DNA from: a virus
IMG/VR virus record: IMGVR_UViG_3300025138_000106
Location: 1-39,343 of that record
DNA: 39,343 nt
Strand: one strand, 5' to 3'
Below, one piece after another: positions 16,192-24,030 of this stretch (positions within the stretch are counted from its first letter, which is position 1; each line of letters begins with the position of its first letter). Under the pieces are notes generated by a model. The model saw nothing but the letters and a program-made list of their open reading frames with translations. It did no database searches and was not told where the DNA came from. The translations under genes and the position numbers were made by a program.

Positions 16192-16204
16192 TTAAATATA
16201 CAAA
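16192..16204 (-). promoter_or_regulatory. Early/middle-type promoter-like element TTTGTATATTTAA
   Basis: The coding strand reads TTTGTATATTTAA just four bases before the polymerase-like ATG, in the 24-base gap that separates tail genes from replication genes. It matches the elements at 14451-14463 and 2083-2095. Confidence 0.4.
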
Positions 16205-16212
16205 AAATATTT

Positions 16213-17052
16213 TTAATATCCACCTCCTCCACCACTTGGAGTAAATGAAGTTAGTGATGAAGGAGATGATGAAGGTAGTGTTTGTTGGGTTCTAGTAGTA
16301 ATAATAGAAGAATTTATTTTAATTAAAGGGATATCTTTCCCTTCTCCGTGATATTTTCCAGTCATAAAATTTCCATTTTTCATTTGGTGAAAAAATCCTA
16401 CATAATTTGTTCTATTAGGAAGTAAAAATTCCCCTCCTTTAGTTTCTAAATAGTTAGGGGGGATTTGGGAAGTTGAAAAATTATTTTGAAAATAGTTTAC
16501 AAAACCAAACCAACGATACCTTTTTTCAACTAATTCAACTGTTTTTTTATTAGCTGAGATAATTTGACCCCTTAATGACCATATCAGTTTAACACTATTA
16601 TACAAATTAAAGGCAATATCTAAAGATTTTTTTTGTAACAGATTGTAATCTGATGAGGAAATTTCATAATATAAAAACTCATTATTTCTTTTAACAAAAT
16701 ACCTTTCATATTCTCCCTTTGCTAAATCTTGAGGAGATGGGGTTGATTTAATTGGATTAGGGACAGAACGAGGAGTAATTGGTTTATTATTATAGTTTCT
16801 AACATATGCAGATTGTACAATATCAGGATTACTTCCCTCAAAGTCTTCTGTGGTTTTATTAAGATTAACATTATTCCCACTAAAAGTAGTAAGTAAAACT
16901 CCCCCTGTTCCTACTGAAGTTTTTCCTGTAAACTTTTTTCCTTTTGAAGTTTCATAGTAATATCCCGTATATGATTTTCCTGTAGTAGAAAGATAATATT
17001 CTGTTCCATTAGTATATAGATTTTCTTTTATTTGAGATTTAGGATAGTACAT
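16213..17052 (-). CDS. Probable baseplate-associated protein with duplicated Y-x-G...TGK motif
   Basis: 279 residues, no recognised name. Two similar segments frame the protein: YYLSTTGKSYTGYYYET...KKFTGKTS near the N-terminus (residues about 19-46) and EFLLPNRTNYVGFFHQ...GNFMTGKYH near residues 208-236. Both have an aromatic-Thr/Val-Gly turn followed by a TGK end, suggesting a duplicated small beta-module. The middle is helical (IAFNLYNSVKLIWSLRGQII) with a YRWFGFVNYFQNNF aromatic patch. The C-terminus is Ser/Thr-rich and ends SGGGGGY. It is the last gene of the tail block, 14 bases after the hub gene, with its own ATATTTAT element. A baseplate or tail-tip role is inferred from position only. 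Confidence 0.6.
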   Translation of the reverse strand: MYYPKSQIKENLYTNGTEYYLSTTGKSYTGYYYETSKGKKFTGKTSVGTGGVLLTTFSGNNVNLNKTTEDFEGSNPDIVQSAYVRNYNNKPITPRSVPNPIKSTPSPQDLAKGEYERYFVKRNNEFLYYEISSSDYNLLQKKSLDIAFNLYNSVKLIWSLRGQIISANKKTVELVEKRYRWFGFVNYFQNNFSTSQIPPNYLETKGGEFLLPNRTNYVGFFHQMKNGNFMTGKYHGEGKDIPLIKINSSIITTRTQQTLPSSSPSSLTSFTPSGGGGGY

Positions 17053-17057
17053 TTATT

Positions 17058-17065
17058 ATAAATAT
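17058..17065 (-). promoter_or_regulatory. Late-type ATATTTAT element before 279-residue protein gene
   Basis: The coding strand reads AATATTTATAA followed closely by the ATG, six bases away. If it is a promoter box, the transcript would be nearly leaderless. Confidence 0.4.
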
Positions 17066-17066
17066 T

Positions 17067-20000
17067 TTAAGTTGGGAAACTATCATTTACCATGTTATGT
17101 ACATAATCTATTAAAATTTGTTTATCAGGGTATTGTATATGAAGGTGAATATTTGGAGAATATTTAGCTCCTGACATAAAATTAGATTGTCTAGCTAATA
17201 ATGTACCTTTTTTAACAGTATCTCCTTTATTAACAAGAGCATTATTCGTATCCATATGTAAAAGTTTATATATTTTCCCATCATGATCGGATTTAATTTC
17301 AATTGCAGAATCTTGACCATTTTTATAAAAACCTAAAAATGATATCTTTCCGTCAACTGGAGATGGAACATATGGGGATATTGTTTCTGTCCCATCTTCT
17401 GTTCTTTTTAATACCATATCATACATGTATTCTCCTCCTTGTCTTCCTGTTTTAGACCATCCCCCTGATACTTGTTTTGAGTCATCTTCCCATACAGAAT
17501 AAGAATGGTGTTTTGTTAAATCATAAGCTGAGGAAATTGCTTTGCTTCCTTTTATAACTTTCCACGCTCCTGCTTTTGTTGGAGGTGGGGTAGATTCATA
17601 TTCAGGTCCTGGTCCTTCACTTGCCGGTTTTGGATCTGAAGAATTAATAAGTTCAGCTTCTGGAAGAATTTCTTGAAGAATATCTGGGGTTGAGATTCTT
17701 TTTTGAAGTTTTCCATCTGTTGCTATTATGGATTTGCTAGTAGCTATGGTATCTAAATGAGTAACCCAATCATTACCTGAAAGTTTATGGTTAATTCCTG
17801 TTACTAAAAATTTTAAAGTTTCAGGATAATTAGTTGGTAAAAATCTTGTATCAACATTTAATCTTTGATAAATTTTAATCCCCCCTAAACCATCAAGATC
17901 AAGATTTAAATTAAAAGGTAAAAATCCTACTGAACTTTCTAACCCCTCAGATTGTTCTTCTTCTTCTGATATTTTTGCTTGACAAAATACATAAAAATTA
18001 TGAAATGTATTTTTTTGAACTTCTATAGCATCTGTATTAATTGTTAAATCTGCATTAAATCCTAAAAGTGTTACTTTGTTTGATGATTTAGTCATACTAG
18101 CATAATCTTCAATTACTTGGGCATTTTGTGTTATTAAGGAATCTGGGTCAGATATTGCATCTACTACTTCATTTTTAAACCTATCATGGATACCAACATT
18201 CCATTTTGAAAAGGCTGTTGCTTCGGCTCCAGGAATAGATCCATTAGCCGTTGCTCCTATAGTAATCATAGTAGCATAATTTTTATCAATTTGGGTATTT
18301 AAACCTACTTTTCTAATAAAATTAGAACCCTCTTCATTATATCCAAAAGTCCCTAATGTTTCTTCTTTAAATGAAGGTTCTAATCCTAATAATTTTGATA
18401 TTTTTTCTATATTTGGTATAGCAGTTTGGTCTATAATTTGAACAGTGTTTCCTGAATAAGATTTTTCATTAAAATATGATGAATCTTTTTTTGGAGTTTC
18501 ACTAGTAATTCTAGGTTCTAAATTATTTAACCCCCCCATACATTCATTAATGTCATTACATATATCTTGTAATACCTTAAAACAACTTAATTCATTGTTT
18601 GAGTCAACCCCATCAAATATTTCTTGTATTCTATTAAAATTTAAATATATATTCATTGGACTACCCCATAAACTCCATTCTCCATCTATAGGTGCCCCGG
18701 TTAGAAAATTTTTTAGTTCTGGGAAAACTTTACTTTTTTCTTTTAGATCCTTTTGCTGTTTTTTAAAATCTTCTTCATCTGCAATTTTTTTATAGAATTC
18801 ATTTTGTTCTGAATATGTTCCCTTTGATACATCTGAAGATCTAAAAGAACTATTACCCACAATCATTTTTCTTGGGTCTAATGAAATACTATTATCTACA
18901 GCATAGCATATATTTGTACTAGAATCTGTATCTATAGTTAATATAGGATTGTTAGTACCTTCTATTTTTGGGAAAATTCTTTCTTGTAAAAAATCTAAAA
19001 AAGTTCCTAATCTAATATAATAGGAATATTGAGGTTCACTTATAGTTAAAGATACAATATCAACCTGATGACTTTCTGAACGTGAATCATTGTATGGAGG
19101 AAATAAACCTGCTTCATTCCACTCTTCTATCATAGTGCTAACTATTTTCCCTCCTTCTTTTTTATTTCCAATAGTTCCCGCATATACAGGGTCAGGATCA
19201 TCTTCAGCAACTTTTAATTGACCTGCTTCAAAATCATATACTTGGGCCTCTAGGCTAGGATTAACTATAAATAAGGGTATATCCCCAGCAACAAAAGTAT
19301 TACCAGATGTTTCAAAAGTTGAATTTCTTATTTCTTCTAACCTTTGTCTTTCACTAGCTACTTTTGCTAGTTCTGTATTTGGTTTTACTGTATCAAAATA
19401 TCTAATATTGTATAAATATTCTCTTACTCTATTTTTTCCTCTTTGTTCAGTATCTAATTGAAATTGTGATTTTTCTGCAACATCATCATCTGGGACAGAA
19501 TCTGCTTCTGGGTCACCTGCAGAAAAATCATCAGAATCAGTAAAATTAACATTTAAATAAAAATATCTAAAAATTACAAAGACTAATTCCATAAATGAAT
19601 CAAAATCTATATTATTCATTAAAAACTTTTGTTGGTCAAGTTGAATAGAACGTAAATAATTATGATGTGCAACAAAAGTATAATATTTAATGTTATGTGG
19701 AAGATAATTACTATCATATACGTCTCCTTTTTCACCTATTCTGTAATAATATTGATCTAAAGAAGGAGAATAAAATAATTTTTGTCCATCACTTAAGATT
19801 TGAGCATCTGATGTCCAGGTATAAACAGGAATTCCAAGTGAATTATAATATGCTACATAATTAACTCCTTTTATTTCTTTATCTCTTTCATCCCTCAGAT
19901 TTTTTCCATCCCTAAAATTAATTGCTCTTTTTTGATCTCCTACTAAAACAGATAAGGCGGTTGCCCCCACTGTAGGGTAATTAAGGTTAGCTGCTTGTGT

Positions 20001-21323
20001 AGCTAAAATTAAAGGAAATAATACATTATTAGAATAACCTGAAATATCAGAAAAACCCCCCAAACCTTCTTGTTCTACTGCGGGTTCAAAAGTAAATTTT
20101 AGAGCATATCTGATGACATCTTCTAAAATATTATTAATTTCTTGTTGAGCTTTTTGAGGCGTAAAAGTCTGAGAGCCATCTTTATTTGGAATTTCAAAAG
20201 TAACACCCGCAGGGTACAAATAAGTCATAAAATCATTAGGAAAAGTTAAAGTAGTTAGCCAATCTGTAATTCCATCACCTAATGCATAGTCTACCATAAG
20301 AGGACCATTACCTGATTTAGCTAAATCAAACCACTCTCTTATTTGGACATCTAAATCTTGATATACAGTGTAAAATTGATCTTCTGAAAGACTTAAACCC
20401 CCACCAGTTTCAGAAATTGTTTGTTTAACTAATCTAGAAATTTCTAAAGCTTCTTGAGCAGATAAACCTTCTGTATTTGTTGGAGGAAGATTCATTTTTA
20501 ATGATTCAATAACATCTCCTAAACTCATTATTTCTAGTTTAATGTTATAAGACCCATCCGTTTCAAAGCTCCAAGTAAAATTAGATATTACTCCAAAAAC
20601 CCCTTCATAATTTCCTCCTGATCTTTCTCTTCTTTCTTCAATTTCTGGGAGCCATTTTTGGTAATCAGATTTATCAAAATTATCATCAAACCAATTTTCA
20701 TCATTTATTAGTGATTGATCTGCTGTTGTAAAAGATTCATTATTATCATAGTATTTACTATACCCAAACTCTAACATTACTGAATAACCTAATCTTAGGT
20801 ATAAAACATCAATTACATCAAATTGATATTTATTATGAGCTTTTATTGTAACTGAGGCTTTTTTAATAGAACCTCTATTTAAGGTTTTTACTTCGGCTTC
20901 TACTATTCCTGGCATTGGTGAAAAACCAAAATCACCATCATTTCCTCCAAACCCACCTACCCCATAAGCACCAAATGTTCCACCTTCAATACCTGCTCTA
21001 TCACTATATGTTGCACCCGTAGGATCAAAATCTTCAGTAAAAGTATTACTAATTAAACCATTCCATAAAATATTACCTCTTGCTAAAGATTTTCCTAAAG
21101 GTACTCCTTCTACTAAAGGGTTACCTTTAAGTAAATCCATTCTTTGTTTATCTAGGCTTACTCCTGATGCTAATTTTACCCAAGAATTTCTAGAATTAAG
21201 ATATTCAATTTCTTCTAGAGTTCTTGTGTCATTAAGTAAAGCTCCTGATCCATGAATTTTTTGTCGGACTTTTATTTGTTTTTGGACATATTCTTTAAAT
21301 GGTTCTCCTAATATATTTCCCAT
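17067..21323 (-). CDS. Large baseplate hub protein with M23-like peptidase C-terminus
   Basis: 1418 residues, the largest gene here. The first 300 residues (VKTLNRGSIKKASVTIKAHN, VLYLRLGYSVMLEFGYSKYY) and the region before residue 1220 (VTGINHKLSGNDWVTHLDTI) resemble tail hub proteins that cap the tube. The last 120 residues look like an M23/LytM endopeptidase: SPVDGKI, YKLLHMD (H1356), GDTVKKGTLLARQ and NIHLHIQYP (H1393, H1395). In M23 enzymes the first zinc motif is HxxxD; here it reads E1298-xxx-D1302 (GGEYMYD). The metal site is therefore either altered (Glu for His) or lost. In T4 the hub gp5 carries a lysozyme domain, so this would be an analogous tail-borne wall hydrolase using a different fold. 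Hub role likely; peptidase activity uncertain. Confidence 0.78.
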   Translation of the reverse strand: MGNILGEPFKEYVQKQIKVRQKIHGSGALLNDTRTLEEIEYLNSRNSWVKLASGVSLDKQRMDLLKGNPLVEGVPLGKSLARGNILWNGLISNTFTEDFDPTGATYSDRAGIEGGTFGAYGVGGFGGNDGDFGFSPMPGIVEAEVKTLNRGSIKKASVTIKAHNKYQFDVIDVLYLRLGYSVMLEFGYSKYYDNNESFTTADQSLINDENWFDDNFDKSDYQKWLPEIEERRERSGGNYEGVFGVISNFTWSFETDGSYNIKLEIMSLGDVIESLKMNLPPTNTEGLSAQEALEISRLVKQTISETGGGLSLSEDQFYTVYQDLDVQIREWFDLAKSGNGPLMVDYALGDGITDWLTTLTFPNDFMTYLYPAGVTFEIPNKDGSQTFTPQKAQQEINNILEDVIRYALKFTFEPAVEQEGLGGFSDISGYSNNVLFPLILATQAANLNYPTVGATALSVLVGDQKRAINFRDGKNLRDERDKEIKGVNYVAYYNSLGIPVYTWTSDAQILSDGQKLFYSPSLDQYYYRIGEKGDVYDSNYLPHNIKYYTFVAHHNYLRSIQLDQQKFLMNNIDFDSFMELVFVIFRYFYLNVNFTDSDDFSAGDPEADSVPDDDVAEKSQFQLDTEQRGKNRVREYLYNIRYFDTVKPNTELAKVASERQRLEEIRNSTFETSGNTFVAGDIPLFIVNPSLEAQVYDFEAGQLKVAEDDPDPVYAGTIGNKKEGGKIVSTMIEEWNEAGLFPPYNDSRSESHQVDIVSLTISEPQYSYYIRLGTFLDFLQERIFPKIEGTNNPILTIDTDSSTNICYAVDNSISLDPRKMIVGNSSFRSSDVSKGTYSEQNEFYKKIADEEDFKKQQKDLKEKSKVFPELKNFLTGAPIDGEWSLWGSPMNIYLNFNRIQEIFDGVDSNNELSCFKVLQDICNDINECMGGLNNLEPRITSETPKKDSSYFNEKSYSGNTVQIIDQTAIPNIEKISKLLGLEPSFKEETLGTFGYNEEGSNFIRKVGLNTQIDKNYATMITIGATANGSIPGAEATAFSKWNVGIHDRFKNEVVDAISDPDSLITQNAQVIEDYASMTKSSNKVTLLGFNADLTINTDAIEVQKNTFHNFYVFCQAKISEEEEQSEGLESSVGFLPFNLNLDLDGLGGIKIYQRLNVDTRFLPTNYPETLKFLVTGINHKLSGNDWVTHLDTIATSKSIIATDGKLQKRISTPDILQEILPEAELINSSDPKPASEGPGPEYESTPPPTKAGAWKVIKGSKAISSAYDLTKHHSYSVWEDDSKQVSGGWSKTGRQGGEYMYDMVLKRTEDGTETISPYVPSPVDGKISFLGFYKNGQDSAIEIKSDHDGKIYKLLHMDTNNALVNKGDTVKKGTLLARQSNFMSGAKYSPNIHLHIQYPDKQILIDYVHNMVNDSFPT

Positions 21324-21326
21324 AAC

Positions 21327-21626
21327 TTATTTATTTAATGCTTCATACTTAGAAATAATTTCTGAGTAATTTGGTGGAATCCTAATCTGAGACCCTACTG
21401 GGGGAGTTAATGAATTCTGCATTAATGTACCATTAGATATTGAAATAATCCACCAAAGGGAAGAGTCTCCATAATATTGTTGGGCTAAAGTATCAAATCT
21501 ATCACCTACTGTTGTATAAACATAAGTATCATTAAAAGACCTGGGTATTTCTGGGTAGCGTACAGTTCTATACATAATTTTACCCTCTGGGGATCTTGTT
21601 TCTGGTATAGTGCTGTATCTTTTCAT
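21327..21626 (-). CDS. 53: LysM-like baseplate protein (gp53-like)
   Basis: 99 residues. After a short N-terminal arm (RYPEIPRSFNDTYVYTT), the segment VGDRFDTLAQQYYGDSSLWW, ISISNGTLM and VGSQIRIPPNY forms a LysM-like module, as in T4 baseplate wedge gp53 and phage tail protein X. In contractile tails this kind of small protein links hub or wedge subunits, and the sugar-binding origin of LysM is probably not used. T4 gp53 is longer (196 residues), so this is a minimal form. It lies three bases before the hub gene and 20 bases after the 787-residue baseplate gene, fitting a baseplate operon. The gp53 name is by analogy. Confidence 0.7.
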   Translation of the reverse strand: MKRYSTIPETRSPEGKIMYRTVRYPEIPRSFNDTYVYTTVGDRFDTLAQQYYGDSSLWWIISISNGTLMQNSLTPPVGSQIRIPPNYSEIISKYEALNK

Positions 21627-21646
21627 TTAATTATTTTTAATTAACC

Positions 21647-24010
21647 TTAAATAGTAATTAATTCATTAGTGTCAGTAGCATTCCACATTTGAATAAAATG
21701 TTGTCCCCCAAGAGAAGCTAATTCTCCATCTGGATTATACCCATTATGTTGTTTTTCTGGTTTAAAATTATGAATTGGTGTAAAGGTAAATCCTGATACT
21801 TTAATTATGTGGGGGAGTTGAGAAATATCACCATCTTTTTCACCATTGTCTTTTATTCCTATTTCCCAAGGAGAATCTTCTGGAACTTCTAAAGTCATAC
21901 CCTCAATAAACCCTGCAAGTTCATGGCACCATCCTCCCATTGTTAAAGTAACTAAGGGTCCAGACATATATCCTGCATTTGTGTATTCTGGGGCTAGATT
22001 AGAAACTAAAAAGTTTAATTTTTTATATTGGGCTAATAATTCTTCTTTAGATTGGGCTGCTACCGTAAAACTTAGATTAATTTTTCTATCAAAACCTCCA
22101 TATTTATAAAGACTTTCTCCCCTACCCATATATTTTTGTCCTTCCCATTGAGCTGAGTATCCATCACTAAAAGAATCTATATAAGCTCTAAAATGAATAA
22201 ATTCTTTATCAAAATCACCCCCAGAAGGACCCATTTTAGTTGAAATTGCTCCTATTCTAAAAGGAATTAAGTCATCTTTACCTACCCCTTTTTCTGCATC
22301 TTGAGATAAATAAAGAGGTTGTGCATTAACTTTATCTATAGGTCCTATCCCTGATCCTTTTGTATATGAAATTAAATTTTTATTTTTTTGTCCTGGAGAT
22401 GTATAACTATTTAAATTATTTCCCGAGTTATTATCTATAACACCTTGTCCTTGATAGCTTGGAGCTATACTCATTATAGTTGATGATTTTTTACCAGGTA
22501 ATTTAAAAGGTACTTTAAAATCTTGAACTTGTCCCGTTTGTCTATAACTTGTTTGTTGATTTAATTGTGTTTGATCTAAAGTTTTAAAATTTTGATCAAT
22601 TAAGGAAGGGGTTTTTATTATATCACTAGATTCTAATGTTCCATCTTTGTATACCGAAGTTATAAAATTTTGTTCCCAAGTTAACCAGTTTTTTGCAATG
22701 TCAGTAGACCAATTTCCTTGCCCTCCTTTTCCTGATAAGGATTTATATTTTGTGGAAGCATTTATAGGATCTATAAATAAATCTTCAGGGTTGGTTTTTA
22801 ATCCTATTTGGTAAGTATTTAAATCTTTTCTGGGTGTTAAGTTTAAACCATCACTATATACTGAAGTATTAAAATTAGGATCCCAAGTAATACCCCCATC
22901 ACTAGTAAAGTTATTCGTTAATACTCCATTATATTTATCAGATACTCCTATAGGAGATTTAAACATATTCATATTAACTCTAGTATAATTTAATCCTATT
23001 TGGTAAGTATTTAAATCTTTTCTAGGTGTTAGAGTTCCTGGGTTATAAACTCCTATTTCGAAAGTTCTTGCAAATAATCCATCAGTACTATTATTTAAAG
23101 TAAGACCTTCATTTAATTTAGTATTAGGATAAATTTCATTATATTTAAAACTAACTCCTCTATTTGATGGGTTGAATCCAAATGCAGTACTACCATATTC
23201 AATAGGGTTATAATATTGAAAAGGTATTGTAGTAGGATCCCAATGTGTTTCAGATGGTAAATAACCTGAGGAATTACCTAAAAAAGTTAATGTTGATCCC
23301 TTTTGTCCTTGGGTTTCAGGAAACCTTGTATCTATTAATTTTGAATTATTAAACCCTGTTCTTAAAACTCCTCCTTGGTTATCAGTAGCAAATTTAATAT
23401 TAGTTTTTCCTACTCCTACATTAGAATTAGGACCTCCTGAATATGAATAAACATTTGGGTTATCAGAACCTAAAGATACTTGGTCTTGTGGGGAGATTTT
23501 AGTGTTATATAAAAAAGCTAATCTATTACCTTTACCATTCTCATCACCTATAATAAAAGAATTAGATGATGAATATGTAGGATCATCTTTAAAAGGAAGT
23601 AATCCTTGTTTATTAACATGACCTCCTATAAAATTAATACCAGCTTGTGCTAAAGTACTTAAGGGAGTATAAACACCCCCATTTGGTACAGTGCTTGATT
23701 GGGTTTTAACTGAAATTTGGGATAATACATTTTGTTTAGCTGTAAATAAGGCTCCACTTACTGATTTAAAATCTGTAAAATATTTAGTTAATCTAACTAC
23801 GTCTCTAGCTGTATCACGAGCAGAATTTATACCTCCTCTTAATGCAAAATCATTACTAGCTAAATTATTTCCTGTTGTTGGGGATAATGTATCTGGGATT
23901 GGGGTTTTTAAATAAGGCTGAGCACTGTTCCCACCACCTTGAACATCTGTTGCTGGAGGAGTACCAAATTTTATTGATTTAAGATCAGTTTGTAAATCTA
24001 TTAGCCCCAT
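21647..24010 (-). CDS. Baseplate or tail-tube-initiation protein with internal repeats
   Basis: 787 residues. The C-terminal 190 residues form a clear domain: HFRAYIDSFSDGYSAQWEGQ, GRGESLYKYGGFDRKINLSF, LAQYKKLNFLVSNLAPEY, MSGPLVTLTMGGW. This pattern resembles proteins at the base of contractile tail tubes (T4 gp48/gp54-like); that comparison is from memory. The long N-terminal part is low in cysteine, rich in Asn, Gly, Ser and Thr, and built of repeats. TPRKDLNTYQIGL occurs twice 64 residues apart, with WDPNFNTSVYSDG and WEQNFITSVYKDG as paired ends, and a weaker third copy (WDPTTIPFQYYNP). The repeats likely form an extended scaffold. The start codon follows an ATATTTAT element by seven bases. 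Confidence 0.7.
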   Translation of the reverse strand: MGLIDLQTDLKSIKFGTPPATDVQGGGNSAQPYLKTPIPDTLSPTTGNNLASNDFALRGGINSARDTARDVVRLTKYFTDFKSVSGALFTAKQNVLSQISVKTQSSTVPNGGVYTPLSTLAQAGINFIGGHVNKQGLLPFKDDPTYSSSNSFIIGDENGKGNRLAFLYNTKISPQDQVSLGSDNPNVYSYSGGPNSNVGVGKTNIKFATDNQGGVLRTGFNNSKLIDTRFPETQGQKGSTLTFLGNSSGYLPSETHWDPTTIPFQYYNPIEYGSTAFGFNPSNRGVSFKYNEIYPNTKLNEGLTLNNSTDGLFARTFEIGVYNPGTLTPRKDLNTYQIGLNYTRVNMNMFKSPIGVSDKYNGVLTNNFTSDGGITWDPNFNTSVYSDGLNLTPRKDLNTYQIGLKTNPEDLFIDPINASTKYKSLSGKGGQGNWSTDIAKNWLTWEQNFITSVYKDGTLESSDIIKTPSLIDQNFKTLDQTQLNQQTSYRQTGQVQDFKVPFKLPGKKSSTIMSIAPSYQGQGVIDNNSGNNLNSYTSPGQKNKNLISYTKGSGIGPIDKVNAQPLYLSQDAEKGVGKDDLIPFRIGAISTKMGPSGGDFDKEFIHFRAYIDSFSDGYSAQWEGQKYMGRGESLYKYGGFDRKINLSFTVAAQSKEELLAQYKKLNFLVSNLAPEYTNAGYMSGPLVTLTMGGWCHELAGFIEGMTLEVPEDSPWEIGIKDNGEKDGDISQLPHIIKVSGFTFTPIHNFKPEKQHNGYNPDGELASLGGQHFIQMWNATDTNELITI
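22799..22839 (-). repeat. Direct repeat, copy nearer the gene's 3' end
   Basis: This 41-base stretch matches 22991-23031 with one mismatch by eye. It encodes the repeated TPRKDLNTYQIGL segment. Spacing is 192 bases (64 codons), so the repeat keeps the reading frame. Confidence 0.85.
22991..23031 (-). repeat. Direct repeat, copy nearer the gene's 5' end
   Basis: Partner of the 41-base stretch at 22799-22839, differing at one base. The near-identity at DNA level suggests a recent duplication or gene conversion within the baseplate gene. Confidence 0.85.
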
Positions 24011-24016
24011 TTATGT

Positions 24017-24024
24017 ATAAATAT
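24017..24024 (-). promoter_or_regulatory. Late-type ATATTTAT element before 787-residue baseplate gene
   Basis: The coding strand reads AAATATTTATA, seven bases before the ATG, in a 20-base gap after the tape measure gene. Confidence 0.45.
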
Positions 24025-24030
24025 TTAATT

